A DNA stretch of 64,000 nucleotides from Kiloniellales bacterium (GCA_030066685.1 JASJBF010000038.1:1-64000); one strand, 5' to 3'; positions 16,915 to 25,196 are shown, counted from the stretch's first letter. The notes: generated by a model not told the origin, from the sequence alone. Numbers and translations: made by a program.

Positions 16915-16989
16915 ATCCCGAGCGGCCGCAGACCTCCAAGCCGAGGCAGGCCGACAGGCCGGCGGAGGCGTGCTGCGGCCGGCCGGGAT
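16915..16989. terminator. Large interrupted palindrome at a convergent junction
   Basis: Arms ATCCCG-AG-CGGCCGCAG (16915-16931) and CTGCGGCCG-GC-CGGGAT (16973-16989) match except for one central 2-nt mismatch. The spacer holds a further CCTCC/GGAGG pair. It begins at the base after the permease stop and lies before the end of the convergent MarR gene, so a bidirectional terminator is the simplest reading. Confidence 0.5.
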
Positions 16990-17021
16990 CGAAGGCAGGT
17001 CGGGGGTGTGGCTTGGCCTGG

Positions 17022-17495
17022 CTAATAGTCGTCGGGGAGGCGCGTGGCGCTGACCGCCTGGGCTAGGAAGCCGCGCAGGTGCTCCCAGGTCTCCCCGCCG
17101 AAATGGCCGACGAAGCGGTTCTGGGCGTCATGCCACAGGGGGTAGCCCTGCTTCAGCATGGCCCGGCCTGCGGCGGTTAGCGACAGGTTGACGCTGCGCC
17201 GGCCCTCCCGGCTGAGCTTTTCGACCAGTCCCTGGCTTTCCAAAGGCCGCAGGTTCCGAGCCATGGTCGACGGATCCATGACCATCTCGCGGGCCAGGCG
17301 GGCGATGCTGGTGGGTTGCATCGCCCCGACCGCCACGAGGATCACGAACTGCGTCGAGCGTAGGCCCGTGGGCTCAAGACATTCATCGAAGAACTGCGTG
17401 ACGGCACGTGTTGCTTTCCGGAAGTTTCCGCAAGCGCATTGTGTCGCTACCTGCGCCAAGTCATCCGGACTTAACTGTTCCGGTATATCCAGCAT
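17022..17495 (-). CDS. MarR-family transcriptional regulator
   Basis: This is a 157-aa winged-helix regulator. The core reads LRSTQFVILVAVGAMQPTSI, followed by ARLAREMVMDPSTMARNLRP (recognition helix) and the wing GLVEKLSREGRRSVNLSLT (residues 45-110). Dimerisation helices lie at both ends. Cys20 and Cys22 (QCACGNF) near the N terminus could give redox sensing, which would suit the adjacent persulfide-dioxygenase-like gene. It lies 243 bp downstream of that gene on the same strand. The targets are unknown. Confidence 0.88.
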   Translation of the reverse strand: MLDIPEQLSPDDLAQVATQCACGNFRKATRAVTQFFDECLEPTGLRSTQFVILVAVGAMQPTSIARLAREMVMDPSTMARNLRPLESQGLVEKLSREGRRSVNLSLTAAGRAMLKQGYPLWHDAQNRFVGHFGGETWEHLRGFLAQAVSATRLPDDY

Positions 17496-17738
17496 GGTCT
17501 GATATGCCCCTCTCTGCGAGCAATCTGAACCACTGTGATGTCTTGAGGGTTGATCGCATTTTTTTGGAGGCCCGGAGCGTCTTGCTCCCGACCCGGTTCA
17601 GTTGTAGGCCCGCAGGATGAAGCTTAGCACCCATCCTGCTTTGAGACACAAGGCATTGTAGAATTCGGGGCCGATTGCGGCCGGCGCGTGACTTCTCTGC
17701 CACGGCACCTCCGCCTCGCAAGTTGCGGGCAAAGGGTT

Positions 17739-18602
17739 TCAGAGCGCGTTCAGCGGAATCCTGAGATAGGCGATGCCGTTGTCCTCCGGCGGCGGGAAAC
17801 GCCCGGCGCGCAGGTTCACCTGCACGGAGGGGAGGATCAGCGCCGGCATCTGAAGCGTCTTGTCACGCTCTTCGCGCAGCTTCACGAAGGCGTCCTCGTC
17901 GATGCCGTCGTGCAGATGAATGTTCTTGTCCCTTTGCTCCGCCACCGTGGTCTCCCAGGCGAAGTGATCGCGCCCGGGCGCCTTGTAGTCGTGGCAGAGG
18001 AACATATGGGTTTCGGGCGGCAGGGCAAAGAGCTTCCGGATCGAGCGGTAGAGGGTCGCCGCGTCGCCGCCTGGGAAGTCCGTGCGGGCGCTGCCGTAGT
18101 CGGGCATGAAGATTGTATCGCCGACGAAGGCCGCATCGCCGATCAGGTAGGTGACGCAGGCCGGTGTATGCCCCGGCGTCGCCAGGACCCGGGCCTCCAG
18201 CGCGCCGATCCGGAAGGTCTCGCCGTCGGCGAAGAGGTAGTCGAAGTCGGACCCGTCGGCCGCGAACTCCGGACCGAGGTTGTAGAGGGCCTTGAAGGTC
18301 GCCTGGACCTCGGTGATCCGCTTGCCGATCGCGCTGCGCCCGCCGACTTGCTGCTTCAGGTAGGAGGCCGCGGTCATGTGGTCGGCGTGCAGATGGGTCT
18401 CGAGGATCCAGTCGACGCGCAGCGACTGCGTCGCCAGGTGGTCGATGATGGCGTCGGCACTGCGGGTGCTGCTACGCGCGGACTTGGGATCGAAGTCGAG
18501 CACGCTGTCGATGATCGCGGCGTGCCCGCCCTCCGGCTCGGATACGACGTAGGACACGGTGAAGGTGTCCTCGTCGAAAAAGGCTTTGACCCGCGGGCCC
18601 AT
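17739..18602 (-). CDS. MBL-fold hydrolase, persulfide dioxygenase (ETHE1/Blh)-like
   Basis: This is a 287-aa metallo-beta-lactamase-fold protein. The metal-binding motif is THLHADHMTAA (about residues 69-75), with further ligands in ATPGHTPACVTYL and the Asp in FVGDTIFMPDYGSARTDFPG. The last phrase is typical of the ETHE1 / beta-lactamase-like hydrolase group, which oxidises glutathione persulfide in sulfide detoxification. The wide spacing and the C-terminal tail (LQMPALILPSVQVNLRAG) are typical of the bacterial Blh form. The ATG has GGGAGAGG just upstream. It is divergent from an FMN reductase gene. No rhodanese or BigR gene is adjacent. Glyoxalase II activity is the alternative reading. 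Confidence 0.83.
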   Translation of the reverse strand: MGPRVKAFFDEDTFTVSYVVSEPEGGHAAIIDSVLDFDPKSARSSTRSADAIIDHLATQSLRVDWILETHLHADHMTAASYLKQQVGGRSAIGKRITEVQATFKALYNLGPEFAADGSDFDYLFADGETFRIGALEARVLATPGHTPACVTYLIGDAAFVGDTIFMPDYGSARTDFPGGDAATLYRSIRKLFALPPETHMFLCHDYKAPGRDHFAWETTVAEQRDKNIHLHDGIDEDAFVKLREERDKTLQMPALILPSVQVNLRAGRFPPPEDNGIAYLRIPLNAL

Positions 18603-18700
18603 GTCCTCTCCCTTTTGGGGGCGGCACGCCGGCCCGACCGGCCGGACGTGACCTGATAGCAGATGGCCGGCCGGCCGGCAAAGCGGAGAGGGCGAGGATC

Positions 18701-19267
18701 ATGGCTTCGAATGACGGGATTCGGGTCTTCGGCTTTGCCGGAAGCTTGCGGCGCGGCTCTCTCAACAAGGCGCTGCTGGCGGCGGCGCAGGACCTGGCGC
18801 CGGACGGCATGGCGATCGAGGTCTTCGACCTTGCAGGGGTGCCGCTCTACGACGAGGACCTGCGCCAGGCCGGCCTTCCAGAGGCCGTCGCCGCGTTGCG
18901 GGCGGGCATCGCCGCTGCGGACGCGGTGCTGATCGCGACGCCGGAATACAACTTCTCCTTTTCGGGGGTGGTCAAGAACGCCATCGACTGGGCCTCCCGG
19001 CCGCCAGACCAGCCCTTCGCCGGTAAGCCGATCGCGATCCTGGGCGCCAGCCCGAGCCGTCTGGGCACGGCCCGCGCCCAGTACCAGCTGCGCCAATGCT
19101 TCATCTACCTGGATGGCCGGATCATGAACCGCCCCGAGATGATGCTGGGCGACGCCCGCCGCGCTTTCGACGAGGCCGGGCGGCTGGCCGAGCCGAAAGC
19201 GCGCGAGCACCTGGCCGCGTTCCTCGCGGCGCTGGCCGACTTCACGCGGGAGGGCCGCCGGCCGTGA
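18701..19267 (+). CDS. NADPH-dependent FMN reductase family protein
   Basis: This is a 188-aa flavodoxin-fold NAD(P)H:FMN or quinone/azo reductase. The phosphate-binding loop is GFAGSLRRGSLNKALL (about residues 9-24), and the FMN-binding phrase is TPEYNFSFSGVVKNAIDW (about 79-96), the hallmark of the FMN_red family. Length is normal. It shares a 98-bp divergent promoter region with the MBL hydrolase, so both may respond to the same stress. The physiological electron acceptor is unknown. Confidence 0.9.
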   Translation: MASNDGIRVFGFAGSLRRGSLNKALLAAAQDLAPDGMAIEVFDLAGVPLYDEDLRQAGLPEAVAALRAGIAAADAVLIATPEYNFSFSGVVKNAIDWASRPPDQPFAGKPIAILGASPSRLGTARAQYQLRQCFIYLDGRIMNRPEMMLGDARRAFDEAGRLAEPKAREHLAAFLAALADFTREGRRP

Positions 19268-19277
19268 CCCGGGCGCT

Positions 19278-19964
19278 TCAGGACTTGGCTTTGGGGAAGG
19301 GGCGCCAGCCGCGCAGGATCGCCTGGTCGTCACTGCAGAACATGCGCTCACCCCGGCTGGGATCGATGACGATGGCGTCGTAACCTTTGTCAGAGGGCAC
19401 GTAGAAGACCCGTTGGTCCTTCTCGTTGATGGTTCCCTTGATGACGCAGTACTGCGGATCCTCGGCCTCGCCGGGCAGGCGCACGCCGTCGCGCCAGGAC
19501 GCGGGCGCCACGAAATCGCCGCGCCAGATGCCGAACTTGGCCTCCTTGGCGCTGTTCTGGGCCGTCTGAAACGCCGAAGGCGCTTCGGGAAGCGCAACGG
19601 CGTAGCCCTGCTGGAGAAGCGCAACCGCCAGATCCTTGTCGTCGACGCTGCAACTTGCCTGGGCGCTCTGCGATTCCGGGTCCGCCGGTTCGCAAACGAC
19701 CTCGCCGAAGGCGATCAGTTTGCGCAGCGCCAAGGCGGCCTCCAGACCGCAACGCCAGGACTTGCTGTCGTTGAAGCAGCGCTGACCGAGTTCCGGCGCG
19801 TCGATTCCCGATAGCTGCACCAGGCGGCCCTCGACGACCAGGGTATCCCCATCGATCACCGGATTGGCCTCGTTCGCGCCCAGCGCGCCATCGCCGGGCG
19901 CCAGGCAAACCCAGGCCACAGCGGCGGCGACGGGAAGGAACATCTTGAGAACAGACCGTGTCAA
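19278..19964 (-). CDS. Secreted SNase-fold protein, catalytic residues apparently lost
   Basis: This 228-aa protein has a signal peptide (MFLPVAAAVAWVCLAPGDGA) and a staphylococcal-nuclease-like OB fold: VIDGDTLVVEGRLVQLSGID, then APELGQ, and later DKDLAVALLQQGYAVAL. In active thermonuclease the key residues are two arginines and a glutamate. The Glu of DAPE is kept. The first Arg is Gln (RLVQL where the family has VRL), and the second, normally in a YGR turn, is missing from the Cys-containing ASCSVDD segment. Extra Cys may form disulfides. A C-terminal extension (about 165-228) is not part of the fold. It may be a binding protein rather than a nuclease. Confidence 0.75.
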   Translation of the reverse strand: MTRSVLKMFLPVAAAVAWVCLAPGDGALGANEANPVIDGDTLVVEGRLVQLSGIDAPELGQRCFNDSKSWRCGLEAALALRKLIAFGEVVCEPADPESQSAQASCSVDDKDLAVALLQQGYAVALPEAPSAFQTAQNSAKEAKFGIWRGDFVAPASWRDGVRLPGEAEDPQYCVIKGTINEKDQRVFYVPSDKGYDAIVIDPSRGERMFCSDDQAILRGWRPFPKAKS

Positions 19965-20079
19965 CGCGCTTCCTCAACGGCTTTCGTTAACTACCTATAG
20001 CAGGTGGTACGGGCATAAAGGAAATATCGTGTTTCTTCTGTGATAACTGCTACTCCTTTTCCCTGGAGGCCGCCCTCGA

Positions 20080-20919
20080 ATGGACCTTGGCTATCTGGAG
20101 CACTTTCGAGATCAGGGATACGCCGTCGTTCGCGGTCTGTTCGACCCCGGCGACGTCGCCGCCCTGGCAGCCGCCTTCGAGCGGGTCTACGCCCAGGGCC
20201 TGACCCACCACGCCAGCTATCGGGACGGCAACGTGCTGTTTCGCGTCGGCCAGGATCCGCGGCTCGGCCGGATTCTGCGCCTGGTCCAGTGGCCATCCTA
20301 CTTCGATCCGGTTCTGGAAAGCTACCGACGCGATCCACGCATCCTGCGGGTGTTGGAGCCGCTGATCGGCGGCGATCTCAAGCAGATCATCAATCAGATG
20401 CACTGGAAGCCGCCCGGCGCTGCGACGACCGAGTTCAGCTACCACCAGGATATACATTTCCGGCGACCCCCCTCCGCCTACCGCGAGCCAGGCCGCTCCT
20501 ACATCCAGACGGTGATCGCGGTCGACCCGCACAGGACCGAGAACGGTGCCATCACGGTCTATCCGGGCAGCCACAAGCTGGGCAAGCTGACCTTTCCCGA
20601 ACGCGGCCGGATCATGGACGCCGCCCTCAGCGACAAGGATCTCAAGGCTCTGGGGCTGGACCCGCGACGCATCGTGCATCTGGAGCTCGACCCCGGCGAT
20701 CTCGCGTTCTGGGGCCTCTACATGATCCACGGCTCGGGTCCCAACGTCTCGTCCATGGATCGCCGCACCTACGTCAACGGCTACGTGATCGCCGCCAATT
20801 GCGACCGCGGCGAATGGGCCTTTCGCGGCGGCCAGGGCGTGCCCCTGGGGGAACCGGTGCTGGTGCACTACGAGGATCTCCACAACCGCCCCGGCCCTTT
20901 CTATCTGGACGAAGAATAG
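20080..20919 (+). CDS. PhyH-family 2-oxoglutarate/Fe(II) dioxygenase
   Basis: This 279-aa protein is a phytanoyl-CoA-dioxygenase-family oxygenase. The iron triad is visible as His122-x-Asp124 (FSYHQDIHFRR) and His217 (YMIHGSGPN). Arg229 (MDRRTYVNGY) is placed to bind the 2-oxoglutarate carboxylate. GAITVYPGSHKLG near residue 157 is typical. The family hydroxylates lipids, ectoine and diverse small metabolites, so the substrate is open. It is divergent from the SNase-like gene and convergent with the ScfR-like regulator, so it is probably expressed alone. Confidence 0.87.
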   Translation: MDLGYLEHFRDQGYAVVRGLFDPGDVAALAAAFERVYAQGLTHHASYRDGNVLFRVGQDPRLGRILRLVQWPSYFDPVLESYRRDPRILRVLEPLIGGDLKQIINQMHWKPPGAATTEFSYHQDIHFRRPPSAYREPGRSYIQTVIAVDPHRTENGAITVYPGSHKLGKLTFPERGRIMDAALSDKDLKALGLDPRRIVHLELDPGDLAFWGLYMIHGSGPNVSSMDRRTYVNGYVIAANCDRGEWAFRGGQGVPLGEPVLVHYEDLHNRPGPFYLDEE

Positions 20920-20942
20920 AAGGGCGCTGGCGCGCACTGGGC

Positions 20943-22514
20943 TCACGCCACGGGCGGGACCAGCGACGGCATGGCACGCTGGCGGCAATCGCTGCGCTCG
21001 CAGAGCCGGCAGTTGATTCCCACCGGGACCACCGTCTCGGGGTCGTCCCAGCTCAAACCCTCGCTGTAGACGAGCTCTTCCGCATATGAGAGGTCGCAGC
21101 CGATCCCGATCACATAACGGGTCTCGGGCTCCCCGTAGCCGCCACCTGGCTTTGTGATGCTGCGCGCCAGGCAGAAGAAGCGGCTGCCGCCCGGCATTTC
21201 GGCGACCTGGCGCAGGATCCGCCCGGGTGCGGCGCCGGCGGCGTGAAGGTTCCAACGCGGACAGACTCCGCCGTAGCGGGCAATCCGCAGCCCGGACCCG
21301 CCGAAGCGCTTGGAGACGTTGCCCGCGGGATCTATGCGGACGAAGTGGAAGGGAATGCCGCGCTGCCCCGGCCGTTGCAGGGTCGTCAGTCGATGGCAGA
21401 CTTGCTCGAAGCTGGCGCCGAAACGCTGCTGCAGGCGCTCCAGATCGTAGCGCAGCTCCCGCGCCGCAGTCACGAAGGGCTCGTACGGCAAGATCACCGC
21501 CCCCGCGAAGTAGGAGGTCAGGGCTTGGCGAAGCTTGGCGCCGGAGTCGCTGGCCGAAAGCGTCGTGCCTTCGATCAGCGGATCGAAGATGTGCCCGCAG
21601 CGCAGGGCGCCGATGCAGCGCGCCGTGTGGAAGGCCCGGCTGCTGGCCGGCAGGGCCTCGGAGAGGACGAGCCTGCCGCGAGCCTCGTCGAAAGCGGCCA
21701 CGCCGCCGGCGAGGTCCCGGTCGGCGCCGATCTCCACCGCGACGCCGCAGGCCGTCTCGAGATAGGCCGCGAGGGCAAACTCGAGCGGCCGGCCGGCGAG
21801 CTCCGCCTGGTCCCAGAGGGCCTCGGCCGCAGCTTCCAGTTCCGGGAAGTGATTGTTGTGGTTCTGGATGAAGTCCATCACATCGTCGACCGCCGAGGCC
21901 AGGCCGCCGAGGCCGGTGAGGTCTTCGCCCTTGGCGAAATCGACCATGCGGTCGACGGCCTGGTCCAGACGGCCGGTCTCCTTGACCAGAATCTCCAGGA
22001 ACCGCTGTCGCTGCGCCGCGTCCAGGTCGTCGTAGTCGCGCAGAATCTCCGAGAAGGAGCGGATCGAGGTGAGAACGGTCCTCAACTCGTGGGTCGAGGC
22101 CGAGATCAAGGCATCGTCGCTGAGTCTTTCGCTGACCGCGTCGAGGTCCGCGCGCAGATTGCGGTAGCCCTGGTAGAGCGCGATCATGGCCTGGCCCAGC
22201 ACCGGCGCCGCGCCGACCGCGTCGCTCAGATCCTTGGGCGCGAGTTCGAAGGAGGCGAAGAGCGGATCGCGGAGGATCTCGACGAGGTCGGTGACGATGC
22301 GCGCGTCCTCGTCCTCGGCAAAGACCTGCAGATCGACGTCGTAGCCCTCGGCCAGCTTCATCTGCAGCGAGCGGGTCAGGGGCCTCTGGTTGTGCTCGAT
22401 CAGATTGAGGTAGCTGGGCGAGATGCCCAGCCGCTTGGCCATGTCGACCTGAGTCACGCCCTGCGCACGGCGCAGCCGTCTGACCTTGCTCCCAAGATGT
22501 GTGCGATCGCTCAT
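20943..22514 (-). CDS. ScfR/RamB-type short-chain acyl regulator with an inserted HisKA segment
   Basis: This is a 523-aa XRE-type transcription factor. Residues 8-63 are an HTH (GVTQVDMAKRLGISPSYLNL). From about 215 on it follows the short-chain fatty acyl regulator family (RamB, PccR, MccR), ending with GINCRLCERSDCRQRA. The M78 peptidase-like middle lacks an HExxH motif (RAFHTARCIG). Family members are about 470 aa. Here residues 134-198 form a histidine-kinase dimerisation/phosphoacceptor helix pair with His142 in STHELRTVLTSIRSFSEIL, followed by ETGRLDQAVDRMVDFAKGE. No ATPase domain follows. By eye about 33 of 62 positions are identical, ungapped, to the HisKA of the symporter kinase at 29489-32251. 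It is divergent from a symporter gene with a 512-bp intergenic region. It likely controls acetate or short-chain acid uptake, and the insertion suggests phospho-input or hetero-dimerisation with the kinase. Confidence 0.85.
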   Translation of the reverse strand: MSDRTHLGSKVRRLRRAQGVTQVDMAKRLGISPSYLNLIEHNQRPLTRSLQMKLAEGYDVDLQVFAEDEDARIVTDLVEILRDPLFASFELAPKDLSDAVGAAPVLGQAMIALYQGYRNLRADLDAVSERLSDDALISASTHELRTVLTSIRSFSEILRDYDDLDAAQRQRFLEILVKETGRLDQAVDRMVDFAKGEDLTGLGGLASAVDDVMDFIQNHNNHFPELEAAAEALWDQAELAGRPLEFALAAYLETACGVAVEIGADRDLAGGVAAFDEARGRLVLSEALPASSRAFHTARCIGALRCGHIFDPLIEGTTLSASDSGAKLRQALTSYFAGAVILPYEPFVTAARELRYDLERLQQRFGASFEQVCHRLTTLQRPGQRGIPFHFVRIDPAGNVSKRFGGSGLRIARYGGVCPRWNLHAAGAAPGRILRQVAEMPGGSRFFCLARSITKPGGGYGEPETRYVIGIGCDLSYAEELVYSEGLSWDDPETVVPVGINCRLCERSDCRQRAMPSLVPPVA

Positions 22515-23026
22515 AGCCCGCGCCCACGGCCCCGGATTTTTACGAGATTTACAATTTGGCCATGGTTTCTCAGGGTCAATTTACACACCGAAAGGCTGAA
22601 AACCAAGGGTCTTGTTGACTGGGTTAACGAATTGTGGGATTTTTACAAGCAAGACCAAAAAGGATGCAGCCCGCTCTAAGGGCGATCTCTACCGGGGGGA
22701 GGCGACGCGCAAGGGAGACAGGAAGCTCCCCCGCGTCACGGGTGAAGGGCGGCGCTCACCAAGCTTGGCGGCGCCCATCGGATCACCCGGGCCATTCCCC
22801 CGATTCGCTGGAGCCGGCTGGCCGGTGTCACGGAGGCGTGACGCCGGCGGTCAAGGCTTGGACCCCTCCTTTCTGGTCGGCCCCGGAGGCGCGGCGCGTC
22901 GGCAGGTTCTGCCTTGCGTTGCCCGGCCGGGCGAACACTTGGGGAAGACCGCTGCGGCCCGGCACCTCTCGCCGGCCTCTCTGCGGTCAATGCTAGTCCG
23001 GACCCAATGGAGGGGAGACGGCAAAG
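22515..23026. promoter_or_regulatory. 512-bp regulatory intergenic region between regulator and symporter
   Basis: No gene is visible. The first 135 bp are unusually AT-rich and hold four same-direction TTTAC-type motifs: TTTTTACG 22537, ATTTACA 22547, ATTTACA 22579 and TTTTTACA 22640. GGATTTTTAC occurs twice, exactly 103 bp apart (22534 and 22637). TTGACT at 22615, with 17 bp to GATTTT, is a weak candidate symporter promoter that would leave a long leader containing the palindrome at 22822-22847. These are plausible operators of the ScfR-like regulator. Confidence 0.45.
22822..22847. promoter_or_regulatory. Inverted repeat upstream of the symporter gene
   Basis: CCGGTGTCACG-GAGG-CGTGACGCCGG has 11-bp arms with one mismatch. 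It lies 180 bp before the symporter start and could be an operator or a stable leader hairpin. Confidence 0.4.
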
Positions 23027-25018
23027 ATGGAAGCAAAAGTTGTTTGGTTGTTTGCCTTCGTCGGCATGTACTGGGCGTACTGCATCTTCTGGGGTGTCAA
23101 GGGCGCCCTGCAGGCCAAGACGGCGAGCGACTACTTCATCGCCGGGCGCCGCATGTCGATGTGGGTGTTCGTCCTGGCGGCGACGGCGACGTCGTTCTCG
23201 GGATGGACCTTCATGGGCCATCCGGGGCTCGTCTATCGAGACGGGTTCCAGTACGCCTACGCGTCCTTCTACACCATCACGATTCCCTTCACGGGGGTCA
23301 TGTTCCTGAAGCGGCAGTGGATCATCGGCAAGCGCTTCGGCTACGTCACGCCGGGCGAGATGCTGTCCGACTACTTCCGCGGCGACGCGATCCGGATTCT
23401 GACGGTGATCGTGGCCCTGCTGTTCTCGATCCCTTACCTGGGCGTGCAGCTCGGAGCCTCGGGCTTCCTGTTCAACGTGCTGACCATCACCGAAGGCAGC
23501 CCCGACGGCATCGTTTCCGCGACCGCGGGCATGTGGATCCTGTCCCTGGTGGTGCTGATCTACGTCGCCTCGGGCGGCCTGCGGGCAGTGGCCTACGTCG
23601 ACACCCTGCAGTGCATTCTGCTGGCGCTCGGCATCATTGTCACCGGTATCATCGCGCTCAACCTGATCGGCGGTTGGGGGGCCATCAACGAGGGCTTCGC
23701 AACCCTCGCGGCCAGCGACGTCGGCAAGTGGGGGGTCACCGAAGACGGCCACAACGCCTACTTCGCGATCCCGGGCGTGATCCAGTTCACCGCGGGACTG
23801 GGCAAGGAGACGCCCGTCGGCGGCCTCTGGACCGGCATCATGGTGCTGACCTACATGTTCGCCCTGATGGGCATCCAGTCGGCGCCGGCCTTCTCGATGT
23901 GGTCCTTCTCCAACACCGACCCGCGGCCCTTCGCGCCGCAGCAGGTCTGGGCCTCGTCCTTCGCGATCGGCTTGATCCTGTTCTTCTTCACCGCCTTCCA
24001 GGGCATGGGCGCGCATCTCCTTGGCGCCAACCCGGCGGTGAACGAGGCGGGATTAGCGATTTCGCAGATCCTCGACGGTGAGGCGATCGCCGCCAAACCA
24101 GACTCGCTGGTGCCCTTCTACTTCAACCAGATCGCGGACAGCCTGCCCTGGTTGGTGGGCCTGCTGGCGGTCTGTGCCCTGGCCGCGATGCAGTCCACGG
24201 GTGCCGCTTATATGTCGACGGCGGGCGCAATGCTCACCCGCGACCTCTACAAGCGCTACCTGAACCCGGGTGCCTCGCACACCACCCAGAAGCTCTTCGG
24301 TCGCTTGGGCGTGGCCTTCATCGTCCTCTCGGCGCTGATCGTCGCGACCTTCTCGCGGGACGCCCTGGTTCTCCTGGGCGGTCTGGCGGTGGCCTTCGGC
24401 TTCCAGATGTGGCCGTCTCTGGCCGCCGTGTGCTGGTTCCCCTGGATCACCCGTCAGGGTGCCACCTGGGGTCTGGCCGCGGGCCTGATCGCGGTCATCG
24501 CGACCGAGAAGATTGCCGTCGACCTGACCGGCGGGGCTCTGCCCTGGGGCCGCTGGCCTTGGACGATCCACTCGGCGGGTTGGGGCATCATCTTCAACCT
24601 GGGCGTCTGCGTCATCGTCTCGGGGATGACCCAGAACTCGGCCGACCGCGAGCATCGCATGAAGTTCCACAACTTCCTGCGCGAGCACGCGAGCCTGCCG
24701 GCTTCCAAGAAGGGCCTGGTTCCGGTGGCCTGGATCATCACCCTCGCGTGGCTGTTCTTCGGCATCGGCCCCGGTGCGGTGATCGGCAACACGATCTTCG
24801 GCGTCCCGGGCGACTCCTCGACCTGGACCTTCGGCATGCCGTCGATCTGGGTCTGGCAGATCCTGTTCTGGATCCTTGGCGTCGGCATGATGTGGTTCCT
24901 GGCCTACAAGATGGAGATGTCGACCGTTCCGGAACGGGAGATCGAGGCCTTGACCGAGGATATCGGCGATGTCCACGCGCCGGCCGAGCAGGCCGGTGCC
25001 GGAGGCGCCGCCGACTGA
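23027..25018 (+). CDS. Sodium:solute symporter (SSS family)
   Basis: This 663-aa inner-membrane transporter of the SSS family (related to ActP/PutP) has about 13-14 helices. Family landmarks are TASDYFIAGRRMSMW near residue 30, ATATSFSGWTFMGHPGLVYR around 50, LGVQLGASGF, and the sodium-site region CALAAMQSTGAAYMSTAGAM near 390. At 663 aa it is longer than ActP (about 550), with an acidic, Ala-rich C-terminal tail. GGAGGGGAGACGGC precedes the ATG. The neighbouring ScfR-type regulator and acetate-switch genes make a monocarboxylate such as acetate or propionate the likely substrate, which is inference. A strong terminator follows at 25051, so most transcripts are monocistronic. Confidence 0.93.
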   Translation: MEAKVVWLFAFVGMYWAYCIFWGVKGALQAKTASDYFIAGRRMSMWVFVLAATATSFSGWTFMGHPGLVYRDGFQYAYASFYTITIPFTGVMFLKRQWIIGKRFGYVTPGEMLSDYFRGDAIRILTVIVALLFSIPYLGVQLGASGFLFNVLTITEGSPDGIVSATAGMWILSLVVLIYVASGGLRAVAYVDTLQCILLALGIIVTGIIALNLIGGWGAINEGFATLAASDVGKWGVTEDGHNAYFAIPGVIQFTAGLGKETPVGGLWTGIMVLTYMFALMGIQSAPAFSMWSFSNTDPRPFAPQQVWASSFAIGLILFFFTAFQGMGAHLLGANPAVNEAGLAISQILDGEAIAAKPDSLVPFYFNQIADSLPWLVGLLAVCALAAMQSTGAAYMSTAGAMLTRDLYKRYLNPGASHTTQKLFGRLGVAFIVLSALIVATFSRDALVLLGGLAVAFGFQMWPSLAAVCWFPWITRQGATWGLAAGLIAVIATEKIAVDLTGGALPWGRWPWTIHSAGWGIIFNLGVCVIVSGMTQNSADREHRMKFHNFLREHASLPASKKGLVPVAWIITLAWLFFGIGPGAVIGNTIFGVPGDSSTWTFGMPSIWVWQILFWILGVGMMWFLAYKMEMSTVPEREIEALTEDIGDVHAPAEQAGAGGAAD

Positions 25019-25050
25019 TCCCGTTGCGTAGACATCGGGCAATCGAGACT

Positions 25051-25082
25051 GGGGGAGGGGCTTGTCCCTCCCCCTTTTCTTT
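25051..25082 (+). terminator. Strong intrinsic terminator after the symporter gene
   Basis: GGGGGAGGG (25051-25059) and CCCTCCCCC (25066-25074) form a perfect 9-bp stem with a 6-nt loop, followed directly by TTTTCTTT. This is the clearest rho-independent terminator in the window. Confidence 0.9.
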
Positions 25083-25196
25083 GGATAAGACAGGGCCCGC
25101 GGGCGCGCGGTAACATTCCGGAGCCTGCGGTCCGCTTACACGGGCCCTGGCGTGCGGCCTCCCGGCCAGCGGCGCGGAGAGGCGAGGGATCTGAGG

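Noticed and set aside
17496-17738. Short frames of 70-86 codons between the MarR and MBL genes
   Set aside because: There is no ribosome site, no hydrophobic or motif pattern, and they overlap each other on both strands; treated as non-coding.
20050-22527. Minus-strand frame of 825 codons overlapping the PhyH and ScfR-like genes
   Set aside because: It is shifted against the regulator's frame, is low in hydrophobic order and shows no family motifs; the HTH, HisKA and ScfR sequence lies in another frame.
22612-24081. Plus-strand frame spanning the intergenic region and the symporter start
   Set aside because: It is out of frame with the symporter and lacks a ribosome site; the symporter's helices are in the alternative frame.
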